From Sphingomonas adhaesiva (GTDB lineage Bacteria > Pseudomonadota > Alphaproteobacteria > Sphingomonadales > Sphingomonadaceae): a DNA stretch of 64,000 nucleotides. A model generated the notes under the pieces. The model saw nothing but the letters and a program-made list of their open reading frames with translations, was not told where the DNA came from and searched no databases. A program made the translations under genes and the position numbers. This document shows, one piece after another, positions 27,266 to 37,331 of the stretch (position 1 is the first letter of the stretch; each line of letters opens with the position of its first letter). The stretch lies in the NCBI RefSeq assembly GCF_002374855.1, contig NZ_NWVC01000001.1:806001-870000 (forward strand), in the 5' to 3' direction.

Positions 27266-27928
27266 ATGCTGACGCGCAAACAGCACGAACTGATCTGCTT
27301 CATTCAGGATCGCCTGAGCGAAAGCGGCGTCTCGCCGTCGTTCGAGGAGATGAAGGAGGCGCTGGAGCTGAAGAGCAAGTCGGGCGTCCACCGGCTCATC
27401 AGCGCGCTGGAGGAACGCGGCTACCTGCGCCGCCTGCCCAATCGCGCCCGCGCGCTGGAGGTGCTCAAGGCGCCCGAGCGTCCCGATGCGAAGCGTACCC
27501 CCGCGCCCGCCCCGTCGCGCCGCGCCGCGCCCGAACCCGCCAACGACGTGATCGAGATCCCGCTCCACGGCCGCATCGCCGCCGGCGTCCCGATCGAGGC
27601 GTTCGAGGGTTCGACCAGCCTGCCGGTCCCCGCCGCGCTGCTGGGCGCGGGCGAACATTTCGCGCTGGAGGTGGCCGGCGACTCGATGGTGGAGGCCGGC
27701 ATCCTCGACGGCGACTATGCGCTGATCCGCCGGCAGGAGGTCGCCCGCGACGGAGAAATCGTCGTTGCGCTGATCGAGGATAGCGAGGCGACGCTGAAGT
27801 ATTTCCGCCGCGAAGGCGCGATGATCCGCCTCGATCCCGCCAACCGCTCCTACGACCCGCAACGCTACGCCCCCGCGCAGGTGCGGGTACAGGGCAAGCT
27901 CGCCGGCATCCTGCGCCGCTACGACTGA
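27266..27928 (+). CDS. lexA: LexA repressor
   Basis: A 220-residue SOS repressor. The winged helix opens with [14 protein letters not shown]; a long Pro/Ala linker (about residues 70-93) precedes the S24 peptidase domain. The self-cleavage bond is Ala106-Gly107 in [11 protein letters not shown]; catalytic Ser140 lies in AGDSMVEAG and Lys178 in EATLKYFRR. RecA filaments trigger cleavage after DNA damage. A matching SOS box lies just upstream. The long linker is typical of alphaproteobacterial LexA. Confidence 0.97.
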   Translation: MLTRKQHELICFIQDRLSESGVSPSFEEMKEALELKSKSGVHRLISALEERGYLRRLPNRARALEVLKAPERPDAKRTPAPAPSRRAAPEPANDVIEIPLHGRIAAGVPIEAFEGSTSLPVPAALLGAGEHFALEVAGDSMVEAGILDGDYALIRRQEVARDGEIVVALIEDSEATLKYFRREGAMIRLDPANRSYDPQRYAPAQVRVQGKLAGILRRYD

Positions 27929-27965
27929 TCGGCGCAGGGTGGGGGCGGCGCGCCGTCACCGCCCC

Positions 27966-28163
27966 TGTCACCCCGGACCTGATCCGGGGTCCATCGCGCC
28001 GCGCACACCACGCGGGTGATACCGACGCGCGGTCGCAACACCTTCATGCACCGTGCTCCGAAGAAACACGGCGAGAAGCGCCAACGCAGGCATAAACTTC
28101 AACGGCTTGCGCTTGACCGCCCGCCACACTCAATCCCGTCATCCCGGACCTGATCCGGGATCC
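27966..28163. repeat. Two directly repeated REP-like elements in a gene-free gap
   Basis: The 466-base gap between lexA and the end of comEC (27929-28394) holds no evident gene. It contains ACCCCGGA-cctga-TCCGGGGT (27970-27990) and ATCCCGGA-cctga-TCCGGGAT (28141-28161). Both have GTCA before and CCA-CGCGCCGCGC after, and they point the same way about 171 bases apart. A G+C hairpin (GGGGCGG 27942-27948 with CCGCCCC 27959-27965) comes 13 bases after lexA and may help terminate it. Confidence 0.75.
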
Positions 28164-28394
28164 ACCGCGCCGCGCGCGCAAAATCCGGTGATCTCACCGC
28201 GCGGTCGCCCCGCAGGCCCGCCGATCAACCTCCCGGGTGCAGTCCCGGTCGTCAACAACCCCGCGCCGATCACCGTCGCACCGTTGCCCGCCGCCCCCGG
28301 TTCAGCTCGCCCAAACGCGCCCCCACCGGCCACATCCGTCGCGATGTCCCGCGCCCCACGCCCGTTTTCGCGCGTCCCAAACCCTCGCGAACCG

Positions 28395-30554
28395 TCACCG
28401 TCCACCACCCGCACCGCGCACGACTCGCATCCCGCCACCGCCGTCGCCCCGCCGCACCCAGGGATGCGCGTCACCCGGTCGGCGCACCGTCACCGCCTTG
28501 CGCCGCGCCAGCGTGACCGCGACTCCCCCCGTCCGCGCCAATGTCGCGCGATCCAGCGTCATCCACCGCCCCCGGCACCCCCGCGGCAGGCGCCGGTCGC
28601 TGACCACCACATCGGCCTGCCGGCACAGCGGCACCAGCGCCGCGACCGGCACGAAATAGGCGCTGCGCGTCGCCAGCACCCGCCACGGGCCGCGCTCCAG
28701 CCAGCACAGGTCGCGGTTGCACCGCGCCCCGCGCGCCTGCGACAACAGCGCCGGCTCCGCATCCAGTCCGGCCCCTTCGGCCAGCGTATCGCGCACATAG
28801 TCCCCGGCCCGGTCGCGCAGGATCGCGACCGTCCCGTCCTCGCCACGCCACGCCAGATGGCGCCCGTCGCCCGTGACGATCAGGTCCGGCGGCGGCGTGG
28901 CCAGCGCCCATGCGGCCCCCAGCGCGACCGGCGCCAGTCCCGCCAGCCGCCACCGCGTCCGCCACAACGCCACCCACAATCCGCCCGCCACCATCAAGCC
29001 GAACGCCCCCGCGGGCATCCCCGGTATCGCCGCCACCGCCCCCGGCGCCGCCGCCACGGTCCGCGCGATCCACAGCAGCAGCGCCAGACCCGCATGCGCC
29101 ACCCACCATGCCGGCGCCCCCAGCCCCAGCGTGTCGAGCATTAGCGCGATCGCCTCGGCGGGCATGACGACGAACGTCGTCAACGGGATAGCGACGATAT
29201 TCGCCGCGGCGCCGTAAGCCCCGGCCTTGTGGAAATGAAACGCCGCGATCGGCATCAGCGCCACTTCCACGACCAGCCCGGTCAGCAGCAGCGAGCCGAG
29301 CGCCCGCGCCCATTGCGCCAGCCGCGCCTCGTCCCTCGGCGCGAACCAGCCACGCACGCGCGGGATTTCGTGCAGCGCGACAATCGCGGTCACGGCCGCA
29401 AAGGACAGCTGGAAACTCGGGCTGACCACCGCCTCCGGCCACGCGAGCAACACCACCAGCGCCCCCACCGCCACCAGCCGCAACGTCAACGCCTCGCGCC
29501 CCAGCGCCAGCGCCGCCAGCACCATCAGCGCCGCGACGCAGCTGCGGATCGTCGGCACCTGTGCGCCCGTCAGCCAGGTATAGCCGATCGCCGCCACCGC
29601 CCCTGCCGCCCCCGCGAACAGCGGCACCCGCCCGGTCAGCGCCAGTCGCGGCGACAGCGCCAGCAGCCGCATCACCAGCGCCATCACGATCCCGACCGCG
29701 GCAGTGATGTGCAGCCCGCTGACCGACAGCAGGTGCGCCAGCCCCGCGCGCCGCATCGCCTCCGCATCGTCGTCGCTGATCGCCCCGGTATCGCCGGTCG
29801 CCAGCGCCGCCGCGATCCCGCCCTCGCTGCCCGGCAGGCGGCGCAGGATATGCGCGGTCAGCGTCGCGCGGATGCCGTCGCCCTCGCGTGCCGGCACCGT
29901 GACTGTCACGGGGGCGAAGCCGCGTCCGGTCGCGCCCAGCCGGTCGAACCATGCCACCCGCGCGAAGTCATAGGCGCCCGGCACCGCGGGCGGCGCGGGC
30001 GGCATCATCCGCGCGCGCACCGCGATCCGCGCGCCCACACCCAGCCCGCGCGGCACCGCCGCCTCGTCCAAATTGACGCGCACCCGCACCGGCGCGGGAT
30101 CGGGCGCCGGGTCCCAGCGCACATCGTCCAGCGTCACGCGCACCAGCCCGCGCGCCGGCAGCGCCTCGACCCGCGCCACCGTGCCGCCAACCGTCGCGAT
30201 CGTCGCCCGCGGCAGGACCGGCGCCGCGACCCGCTCGGCCCGCCACCACGTCAGCGCCAGCCCGGTCGCGACCAGCAGCCCCGCCGTCGCCAGCGCCACC
30301 CCGGCGCGTCCGCCCCGCCCCACCGCCAGCGCGACCGCCGCGATGCCCGTCGCCACCAGCAGCGCCGCCGTCCATCCGTGCGGGTCGGGCAGGACGAACC
30401 ATGCCGCCGCCCCCGCGCCCAGCGCCACCGGAATCCACAAGGCCAGCTGGTCGCGCTCGCGCTCCAGCCATCGTTCGATCGCGGCCCGCCCGCGCGCCGC
30501 AATTTGTCGCGCGCCGAATGTCTTGCTAGGGGCGTGCGCGGCTGAACTGGCCAT
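28395..30554 (-). CDS. comEC: ComEC/Rec2-type competence membrane protein
   Basis: A 719-residue polytopic inner-membrane protein related to the DNA-uptake channel ComEC. The N-terminal membrane and OB-like region (DUF4131-like) is followed by the competence domain with [18 protein letters not shown] and [13 protein letters not shown]. The C-terminal region is soluble and reads [18 protein letters not shown], without the HxHxDH zinc motif of the metallo-beta-lactamase domain found in Bacillus-type ComEC, as is usual in alphaproteobacteria. The start at 30554 lies only 29 bases from the divergent gltX start. The last 20 or so residues are low-complexity Gly/Arg. Confidence 0.88.
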   Translation of the reverse strand: MASSAAHAPSKTFGARQIAARGRAAIERWLERERDQLALWIPVALGAGAAAWFVLPDPHGWTAALLVATGIAAVALAVGRGGRAGVALATAGLLVATGLALTWWRAERVAAPVLPRATIATVGGTVARVEALPARGLVRVTLDDVRWDPAPDPAPVRVRVNLDEAAVPRGLGVGARIAVRARMMPPAPPAVPGAYDFARVAWFDRLGATGRGFAPVTVTVPAREGDGIRATLTAHILRRLPGSEGGIAAALATGDTGAISDDDAEAMRRAGLAHLLSVSGLHITAAVGIVMALVMRLLALSPRLALTGRVPLFAGAAGAVAAIGYTWLTGAQVPTIRSCVAALMVLAALALGREALTLRLVAVGALVVLLAWPEAVVSPSFQLSFAAVTAIVALHEIPRVRGWFAPRDEARLAQWARALGSLLLTGLVVEVALMPIAAFHFHKAGAYGAAANIVAIPLTTFVVMPAEAIALMLDTLGLGAPAWWVAHAGLALLLWIARTVAAAPGAVAAIPGMPAGAFGLMVAGGLWVALWRTRWRLAGLAPVALGAAWALATPPPDLIVTGDGRHLAWRGEDGTVAILRDRAGDYVRDTLAEGAGLDAEPALLSQARGARCNRDLCWLERGPWRVLATRSAYFVPVAALVPLCRQADVVVSDRRLPRGCRGRWMTLDRATLARTGGVAVTLARRKAVTVRRPGDAHPWVRRGDGGGGMRVVRGAGGGR

Positions 30555-30583
30555 CTGAATTTCCAGCCTGGGAGCAAGCGCGC

Positions 30584-32041
30584 TTGAGCGCAACCGATAA
30601 TCCTGACGCGACGCCCGCCACCCCGCCCGCCGGCCCGGTGGTCACGCGCTTCGCCCCTTCGCCCACCGGCTTCCTCCACATCGGGGGTGCGCGCACGGCC
30701 TTGTTCAACCTGCTGTTCGCGCGGCACCACGGCGGCACCTTCCGCCTCCGGATCGAGGATACCGACCGCGCGCGCTCGACGCAGCCGGCGATCGACGCGA
30801 TCCTCGACGGGATGCGCTGGCTCGGCCTCGATTGGGATGGCGAGGAGGTATATCAGTTCGCCCGCGCCGATCGCCACGCCGCCGTCGCGCAGGAGATGGT
30901 CGCCGCGGGTCACGCCTATCGCTGCTACCTCACGCCCGAGGAACTGGACGCGATGCGTGCCGCGGCGCAGGCGGCGAAGAAGCCGCTGCGCATCCGCTCG
31001 CCCTGGCGGGATATGGGGCGCGAGCGGACCGACTGGCCCGCCGACAAGCCTTACGTCGTCCGCCTGCGCGCGCCGACGGAGGGAGCGACGACGATCCACG
31101 ATCGCGTCCAGGGCGAGGTGACGGTGCAGAATGCCGAGCTGGACGATCTGGTCCTGCTGCGCTCCGACGGCACGCCCACCTATATGCTGGCGGTGGTGGT
31201 CGACGATCACGACATGGGCGTGACGCACGTCATCCGCGGCGACGATCACCTCAACAACGCCTTCCGCCAGCTGCCGATCTATCGCGCGATGGGCTGGGCC
31301 GAGCCGGTCTATGCGCACATCCCGCTGATCCACGGCGCGGACGGGGCGAAACTGTCGAAGCGCCACGGCGCGGTCGGGATCGAGGCGTATCGCGACGACA
31401 TGGGCATCCTGCCCGAGGCGCTGGACAATTACCTGCTGCGGCTCGGCTGGGGGCATGGCGACGACGAGATCATCAGCCGCGCGGATGCGACCCGCTGGTT
31501 CGATCTGGCCGGCGTCGGCAAGTCGCCCAGCCGCTTCGACTTGAAGAAGCTGGAGAATCTGAACGGCCATTACATCCGCGCCGCGGACGATGCGCGGCTG
31601 GCCGATCTGGTCGCCGCGAAACTGTCGCTCGATCATGACGATACCCGGCGTTCGACGCTGCTGGCGGCGATGCCGGCGCTCAAGCCGCGCGCCGCGAACG
31701 TCAACGAACTGGCCGACGGCACCGCCTTTCTGTTCGCTACCCGCCCGCTGGGGATCGACGAGGCCGCCCGACCGTTGCTGGAGGGGGATGCGCCGGCACT
31801 GCTGGCACGCCTGCACAGCGCGCTTGACGCGGTGCACAACTGGGATACGGAGAGCACCGAAGCCGCGGTGCGGCAGGTGGCCGAAACGGCGGGCGTGAAG
31901 CTCGGTCAGGTCGCCCAGCCGCTTCGCGTCGCCCTCACCGGACGCAAGACGTCGCCGGGCATCTTCGACGTACTCGTCCTTCTAGGGCGGGAGGAAAGCC
32001 TGGCGCGGATCGCCGACCAAATGACCCCGCACGGGGCGTGA
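30584..32041 (+). CDS. gltX: Glutamate--tRNA ligase
   Basis: A 485-residue class I aminoacyl-tRNA synthetase charging tRNA-Glu. The HIGH-type motif is [14 protein letters not shown] (residues 26-38) and the KMSKS-type loop KLSKRHG. The start appears to be TTG at 30584, with GGGAGC nine bases before it. Many alphaproteobacteria have two GltX paralogues, one of which charges tRNA-Gln for later amidation; which one this is cannot be settled here. gltA follows 12 bases after the stop. Confidence 0.95.
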   Translation: MSATDNPDATPATPPAGPVVTRFAPSPTGFLHIGGARTALFNLLFARHHGGTFRLRIEDTDRARSTQPAIDAILDGMRWLGLDWDGEEVYQFARADRHAAVAQEMVAAGHAYRCYLTPEELDAMRAAAQAAKKPLRIRSPWRDMGRERTDWPADKPYVVRLRAPTEGATTIHDRVQGEVTVQNAELDDLVLLRSDGTPTYMLAVVVDDHDMGVTHVIRGDDHLNNAFRQLPIYRAMGWAEPVYAHIPLIHGADGAKLSKRHGAVGIEAYRDDMGILPEALDNYLLRLGWGHGDDEIISRADATRWFDLAGVGKSPSRFDLKKLENLNGHYIRAADDARLADLVAAKLSLDHDDTRRSTLLAAMPALKPRAANVNELADGTAFLFATRPLGIDEAARPLLEGDAPALLARLHSALDAVHNWDTESTEAAVRQVAETAGVKLGQVAQPLRVALTGRKTSPGIFDVLVLLGREESLARIADQMTPHGA

Positions 32042-32053
32042 CAGGAGAAGACC

Positions 32054-33337
32054 ATGACCGAAGCCGCCAAGCTGACTCTGTCGGGCCAGGATCACGACTA
32101 TCCGGTGCTGTCCGGCTCGGTCGGCCCCGACGTGGTCGACATCCGCAAGCTGTATGGCCAGACCGGCGCGTTCACCTATGACCCCGGCTTCACCTCGACC
32201 GCGTCGTGCCAGTCGAAGCTGACGTACATCGACGGTGACGAAGGCGTGCTGCTGCACCGCGGCTATCCGATCGGCGAGCTGGCTGAACAGTCCAGCTTCA
32301 TGGAAGTGTGCTACCTGCTGCTGAACGGCGAGCTGCCGAATACGGACGAGCTGGAGAAGTTCAGCTGGACGATCAGCCGCCACACGATGGTGCACGAACA
32401 GCTGGCGCAGTTCTTCCGCGGTTTCCGCCGCGATGCGCACCCGATGGCGATCATGTGCGGCGTCGTCGGCGCGCTATCGGCCTTCTATCACGATTCCACC
32501 GACATCCACGATCCGCAGCAGCGCATGATCGCGTCGCACCGGCTGATCGCGAAGATGCCGACGATCGCGGCGATGGCGTACAAGTACAGCGTCGGCCAGC
32601 CGTTCCTGTATCCGGACAATTCGCTGTCCTACACCGGCAACTTCCTGCGCATGACCTTCGGCGTGCCGGCGGAGCCGTATGAGGTGAACCCGGCGGTCGA
32701 AAAGGCGATGGACCGCATCTTCATCCTCCACGCCGACCACGAACAGAATGCGTCGACCTCGACTGTGCGTCTGGCCGGTTCGTCGGGTGCCAATCCGTTC
32801 GCGTGCATCGCGGCGGGCATCGCCTGCCTGTGGGGTCCGGCGCATGGCGGCGCGAACGAGGCGGCGCTCAACATGCTGCACGAGATCGGCACGCCGGAGC
32901 GTATTCCCGAGTTCATCGCCCGGGCGAAGGACAAGAACGATCCATTCCGCCTGATGGGCTTCGGCCATCGCGTGTACAAGAACTACGATCCGCGCGCGAC
33001 CGTCATGCAGAAGACGGTGCGTGAGGTGTTCGAGGCGTTGAACGTCCAGGATCCGCTGTTTGAAACCGCGCTGCGACTGGAGGAAATCGCGCTGAGCGAC
33101 GATTATTTCGTCGAGAAGAAGCTGTTCCCGAACGTCGATTTCTACTCGGGCGTCATCCTGTCCGCGATAGGCTTCCCGACCAGCATGTTCACCGTGCTGT
33201 TCGCGCTCGCCCGCACCGTCGGCTGGGTCGCGCAGTGGAACGAGATGATCACCGATCCCGACCAGAAGATCGGCCGTCCGCGCCAGCTGTACACCGGCCC
33301 GACGCAGCGCGCCTACGTCCCCGTCGGCCAGCGTTGA
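32054..33337 (+). CDS. gltA: Citrate synthase
   Basis: A 427-residue type I (NADH-sensitive, Gram-negative type) citrate synthase, entry enzyme of the citric acid cycle. Recognisable segments are [55 protein letters not shown] and [15 protein letters not shown], which include the catalytic His residues; the catalytic Asp lies in NVDFYSG. AGGAG precedes the start at normal distance. It follows gltX closely and probably shares its transcript. Confidence 0.97.
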   Translation: MTEAAKLTLSGQDHDYPVLSGSVGPDVVDIRKLYGQTGAFTYDPGFTSTASCQSKLTYIDGDEGVLLHRGYPIGELAEQSSFMEVCYLLLNGELPNTDELEKFSWTISRHTMVHEQLAQFFRGFRRDAHPMAIMCGVVGALSAFYHDSTDIHDPQQRMIASHRLIAKMPTIAAMAYKYSVGQPFLYPDNSLSYTGNFLRMTFGVPAEPYEVNPAVEKAMDRIFILHADHEQNASTSTVRLAGSSGANPFACIAAGIACLWGPAHGGANEAALNMLHEIGTPERIPEFIARAKDKNDPFRLMGFGHRVYKNYDPRATVMQKTVREVFEALNVQDPLFETALRLEEIALSDDYFVEKKLFPNVDFYSGVILSAIGFPTSMFTVLFALARTVGWVAQWNEMITDPDQKIGRPRQLYTGPTQRAYVPVGQR

Positions 33338-33343
33338 CCTGAC

Positions 33344-33544
33344 ATGCGCCGCCTCCGGCCGATCCTGCTTGCGGTGGGCGTCATGCTGACGCTCACCGGG
33401 CTGTTGTGGATCGGCCAGGGGCTGGGATACGTCCATTGGCCGGAATCGAGCTTCATGCTCGATCAGCGCCAATGGGCGAACTATGGCAGCATCGTCGCCG
33501 CGTTCGGCCTGCTGCTGATACTGGCGGGGCGCCGCCTGCGCTGA
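33344..33544 (+). CDS. Small two-helix membrane protein
   Basis: A 66-residue protein with two membrane helices: PILLAVGVMLTLTGLLWIGQGLG and YGSIVAAFGLLLILAG, joined by a short loop containing PESSFMLDQRQWANYG. It starts six bases after gltA. Similar tiny proteins with the SFMxxxRxWxxxG loop occur widely in alphaproteobacteria and other groups, with no known function. Confidence 0.75.
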   Translation: MRRLRPILLAVGVMLTLTGLLWIGQGLGYVHWPESSFMLDQRQWANYGSIVAAFGLLLILAGRRLR

Positions 33545-33548
33545 TCGC

Positions 33549-34907
33549 CTACCGCGCCGGCAACGTCAGGATGAACCGCGCGCCCGTGCCCGGCGCGCTG
33601 TCGATGGTCAGGTCGCCGTCCATCGCCCGCGCCAGCCGCCGCGCGATATACAGGCCCAGCCCGCTGCCGCCCGGTTCGGACGTGTCGACCCGTTCGAACT
33701 TGGCGAAGATGCGTTCCTGATCCGCGGGCGCGATTCCCTTGCCCTGGTCCGCGACGATCACCACCGCGCGGTCGCCGTCGCGCTGCAACCGCAGCCACAC
33801 GGTCGATCCGGGCGGCGAGTAACGCACCGCATTGCCGATCAGATTAACCATGATCTGCAACGCGCGGCGGAACTCCCCCAGCGCGGGCAGCGGCCGGTCG
33901 CAGTCGGACCGGTCGATCGTCACCTGCCCGTCGCTGGCGCGCACCGCCAGCAGTCCGGCGGCGCGGCGCGCGATATCGGCCAGGTCGACGATCTCGCGCT
34001 CCACCACGAAATTGTCGCGCTCGATCGCCTCCAGGTCGACCAGATCGTCGACCAGCCCCAGCAGGTGCCGCCCCGCGCTGGCGATATCGGCGGCGTAATC
34101 GGCGTAATGCGGGTCCAGCGCGCCGTCGGCGGCCAGATGGATGCTGTCGGCATTGGCGATGATCCGCCCCAGCGGGCCGCGCAATATCTGCTCCAGCCGC
34201 GCATTGAACGCGAGCGTCAGCCCGGCCGGTTCGCCAGCCGGCGCATCGGCGACGATCGGCGTGTCGGCGGCGAAGGTGCTCCCGACGAACCCCGCAAAGC
34301 CCCCCGCCGCATCCAGCCGCACACTACCCGCCAGCGTCACCGGGGCGCCCGTCGCGCGGATCGTCGCGGACTGATGATCGAAATCGGCGCGCGCGCTCAT
34401 CGCCTCCAGCAACGGCATCGCGCCCTCGTCGTCGGCGTCCAGCGCGAACAGCCGGGTCAACGCGGCGCCCTGCATCGCCACCGCATCGAACCCGGCGCGC
34501 GCGCCCGCCTCGGGGGCCAGGCGGATCAGCCGCAGCTCGGCATCGACCTCCCATGTCCAGTCGGCACCCGGGGGCGGCGGCACCTCGGCCAGCGTCACCG
34601 CCGCGGCGGGCGCCTGCCACGCCGGGCGCTCGCGCACCAGCGAGATCGCCAGCGCCACGCCCTCCTCGCGCGGGGTCGCCTTCACCCAGCAGTCGATATC
34701 CGCCTCGGCATCCGCGATCGTCACCGCGCGCGCGACGATGATCCGCAGCCGCCGCGCCAGCCGCACGATCGTCGCGAACTGCGGCACCGCCAGCGGCGCG
34801 CCGATGCGCCCCCCGGCACGCGTGTTGATCGCGGCGAAGCCCGCATCGGCCTCGACCAGCCGATCGGTGCGATCGACGCTGGCGGTCAGGATAGACAACG
34901 CGCTCAC
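33549..34907 (-). CDS. Histidine-kinase-like protein lacking the phospho-accepting His
   Basis: A 452-residue soluble protein. The C-terminal ATPase domain is intact: N-box MVNLIGNAVRYSPPGS, G1 VADQGKGI, F-box RIFAKFERVD and G2 GGSGLGLYIARRLA. The dimer helix that should read HELRTPL reads EQILRGPLGRII: Gln240 (codon 34188-34190) stands in the place of His. The N-terminal 200 residues look PAS-like (DWTWEVDAELRLIRLAPEAG) with no membrane helix. It probably cannot autophosphorylate on His and may act as a scaffold or allosteric partner, as DivL does with Tyr in Caulobacter. The gene overlaps the DUF2336 gene by four bases, suggesting joint function. Confidence 0.82.
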   Translation of the reverse strand: MSALSILTASVDRTDRLVEADAGFAAINTRAGGRIGAPLAVPQFATIVRLARRLRIIVARAVTIADAEADIDCWVKATPREEGVALAISLVRERPAWQAPAAAVTLAEVPPPPGADWTWEVDAELRLIRLAPEAGARAGFDAVAMQGAALTRLFALDADDEGAMPLLEAMSARADFDHQSATIRATGAPVTLAGSVRLDAAGGFAGFVGSTFAADTPIVADAPAGEPAGLTLAFNARLEQILRGPLGRIIANADSIHLAADGALDPHYADYAADIASAGRHLLGLVDDLVDLEAIERDNFVVEREIVDLADIARRAAGLLAVRASDGQVTIDRSDCDRPLPALGEFRRALQIMVNLIGNAVRYSPPGSTVWLRLQRDGDRAVVIVADQGKGIAPADQERIFAKFERVDTSEPGGSGLGLYIARRLARAMDGDLTIDSAPGTGARFILTLPAR

Positions 34908-35995
34908 GACGCGCGCGTCCGCGCCAGCGTGCGCAGCGCCGCGCGATAGTCACGCGGCATCGCCAACGGCGCGACCACCAGCGCGGCCGTGTCCGGCGAC
35001 AGCGCGGCGACCGGATCGAGCGCATCGGCCAGCCGCTCGGCATCGCGCGCCGCATCCGCTTCGGAAAGCAGCCAGCCGATCCGTGCCATATCCTCGCGCG
35101 CGAACGCCAGCGCGCGCAGCGCCAGCCACAAACGGTCGCTGTCGCCGTCCAGCATCAGCGCGCGGGCATCCCCCGGCTCCACCGCCAGCGCGCGCGCCAG
35201 CAGTGCCGAAAACAGGATCGAGCGGCCCTCAACCAGCGCCTCCAGCAGCAGCCGCGGCATGTCCGCGGGCGTCGCGTCGATCGCGCCGGCCAGCTGCGCC
35301 GCCACCGCCTCAACCCGCTCGCCCTCGTCATAGGCGGCGATGCTGCGCTGCGTGGCCTCCACCAGCGCGCGGTCGATCGCGCCGTCGGCCTGCACCGCGC
35401 CCAGCCGCTCGCGCAGCGCCGCTGCGATCCACCAGGCCAGCCGGTAATATAGCTCGCCCGGCAGTTCGGCGCGCCGCTCCGCCGCGGGCAGCCGGCGACG
35501 CCCGTCCGCGACCAGATACGCGACCGCGCGCGTCCGCACGACGCCATCGCCGCTTTCCGCCAGCCGCCCCAGAAGCGCGGCGGTGGTGCCGGGCATCCGG
35601 TTGGCGATCAGCGCCGCGTCGATCAGGTCGATGCGCGCCTGCGCGATGATTTCCCCCATCACCTCCGAATCGCGCAGCACGCCTGCCTCGATCAGCCGGT
35701 CGAGCGTCATCGTGCGATTGGCGGTCAGGATGCCCGCCACGTCGTCCAGCCCGCGCGCCACCAGCAGGCGGGCGGCATGGCCGGCGATCTCGCGCTCCAG
35801 CGCGGTAACGGTCGCCTCGGTCATGCGCAGGATCGCGATGCGCGTGCGCTCGTCCAAACGGTGGCGTTCAGCAAGGAAGATGTCGGCCATCGCGGTCGCC
35901 AGCCGCTCGTCCGCGCGCCGATCCGCCGCCGCGACATAGGCCGCGACGGTATCGGGGTCGTCGTGACCGCCCGCGGAAAAAGGCTTTGCCGACAT
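34904..35995 (-). CDS. DUF2336 domain protein
   Basis: A 363-residue helical, HEAT-like protein. Features include ADIFLAERHRLDERTRIAIL near the N-terminus, RMTEATVTALEREIAGHAARLL, and MTLDRLIEAGVLRDSEVMGEIIAQARI, a pattern I associate with DUF2336. This family is common in alphaproteobacteria and often found beside histidine kinases and response regulators. There is no enzyme motif. It is the first gene of a pair with the His-less kinase (ATGA overlap). The molecular role is unknown. Confidence 0.75.
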   Translation of the reverse strand: MSAKPFSAGGHDDPDTVAAYVAAADRRADERLATAMADIFLAERHRLDERTRIAILRMTEATVTALEREIAGHAARLLVARGLDDVAGILTANRTMTLDRLIEAGVLRDSEVMGEIIAQARIDLIDAALIANRMPGTTAALLGRLAESGDGVVRTRAVAYLVADGRRRLPAAERRAELPGELYYRLAWWIAAALRERLGAVQADGAIDRALVEATQRSIAAYDEGERVEAVAAQLAGAIDATPADMPRLLLEALVEGRSILFSALLARALAVEPGDARALMLDGDSDRLWLALRALAFAREDMARIGWLLSEADAARDAERLADALDPVAALSPDTAALVVAPLAMPRDYRAALRTLARTRAS

Positions 35996-36029
35996 GCGCC
36001 CGCTGTAGCCGCGCTTCGTTAACTAGCCG

Positions 36030-37211
36030 CTAAGCCTGTCGCCGCAACGCCTCGACCGCCGCCACCAGCGTCGCCCCGCCGTACAGCGCCACCAGCGCCA
36101 GCCCCAGCGTCGGCCAGCCCGCCACCGCGAACAGCGCCAGGATCGCCAGATAGGCCGGCGCCGTGCCCCACCAGCCGCGCCGCTGCACCGCGCTCGCGGC
36201 GCGCTCCGCCACCCCGCCCGCGACCGTCGCGCCCAGCGCCAGCAGCCGCGCGGTGGTGGTCGCCGCCTGCGCATCGACGACGTGCCCCAGCAGCAGCACC
36301 GCCACGGCCGGCATCGCCAGGATCGCGATGCGCATCGCGCGCAGGTGATGCTCTTCGTCGCGGAACAGCGCGACGGCGCCGGCGATCTCCGCCACCAGCA
36401 CCGCGACCAGCACCGCCGCCAGCCCGATCGCGGGCCAGCCGAGCGCCAGCGTCGCGATCCCCAGCGTCGCCGCGCCCGCCGCGGTGCCGACGATCGCGCC
36501 GGTACCGATCCCGCGCCGTGCAATCGGCGGGATCGCCACCCGCGCGAGCGGGCGCAGCACGATGCGGTCGAACCAGCCCGGCCGCACCGCCATTGACGCC
36601 GACAGCACCGCGCGCCCGCGCTCCTCCAGCGCGGCGGCGCGGCGTTCGATGCCGTGCCCCAGTTCCATGTCGTCCAGCCGCAGCGACACGTGCCGTGCGC
36701 CCGCCTGCTCGGCGGCGTGGAGCAGGGTGGATTGCAGGTCGTAATCCTCCGGCAACCGCGCGGCATCGGCCAGCCGGCGCGCGTCGATCCGCGCCACGCC
36801 GGCCCATGCCTCGCCCCCGCCGACCCGCTCGAACGCGGGCGAGGCCTGCGTCCCCGGCACGGTCAGCAGCGCATCGCCGCCCTCCCCGGCCAGCGCGTGG
36901 ATCACGCCCTCGGTCGTCACCAGTCCGTCGGCGACCATCACGATCCGCGCCAGCGGGTGCAGCCGCGCCAGCGCCTCCGCGGCGGTGCGCACCGTGTCCA
37001 CCGCCACCCCGCGCCGCCCGATCCGCGCCAGCGCGCCGACCAGTTCCGGGGTCAGCCGCTGCACCACCACCACGATCTGCGCCGCATCGGACGCGATCAG
37101 CAGCCGCGCCTGGTACTCGATCAGCGTCGCGGCCGCGAACGGCAGCGTCGCCGCGAGGATTCCGGGGCGATCCTCTGCCTCATGGGTCGCGAACAATAAG
37201 CCTGCCAGCAT
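36030..37211 (-). CDS. Membrane protein with nucleotidyltransferase-like N-terminus
   Basis: About 393 residues. The N-terminal 170 (DRPGILAATLPFAAATLIEYQARLL, then IVVVVQRL, then VMVADGLVTTEG) resemble the fold of MobA or inositol-phosphate nucleotidyltransferases. Next comes FDRIVLRPLARVAIPPIAR, then about six membrane helices, like a CDP-alcohol phosphotransferase domain. The catalytic D-x2-D-G-x2-A-R motif is not visible, so activity is doubtful. The start may be ATG 37211 or 37283; the long frame continuing upstream is the antisense of the next gene. It is divergent from the coiled-coil gene at 37332. Confidence 0.6.
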   Translation of the reverse strand: MLAGLLFATHEAEDRPGILAATLPFAAATLIEYQARLLIASDAAQIVVVVQRLTPELVGALARIGRRGVAVDTVRTAAEALARLHPLARIVMVADGLVTTEGVIHALAGEGGDALLTVPGTQASPAFERVGGGEAWAGVARIDARRLADAARLPEDYDLQSTLLHAAEQAGARHVSLRLDDMELGHGIERRAAALEERGRAVLSASMAVRPGWFDRIVLRPLARVAIPPIARRGIGTGAIVGTAAGAATLGIATLALGWPAIGLAAVLVAVLVAEIAGAVALFRDEEHHLRAMRIAILAMPAVAVLLLGHVVDAQAATTTARLLALGATVAGGVAERAASAVQRRGWWGTAPAYLAILALFAVAGWPTLGLALVALYGGATLVAAVEALRRQA

Positions 37212-37331
37212 GGCCCGGCTGTTAGGGTCAGGACCGATTACTGGCAACGGTGATCGCCCGATGCGACCGACGGAGCCTGTCATGATGCCGAAACGGCTTC
37301 CCGGATCGGGTAAAACTGTTAAACCCGGAGC

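Noticed and set aside
27929..28394. A plus-strand coding gene in the lexA-comEC gap (frame from 28053)
   Set aside because: The frame consists of repeat sequence and the antisense of comEC, Pro/Arg-rich without any domain.
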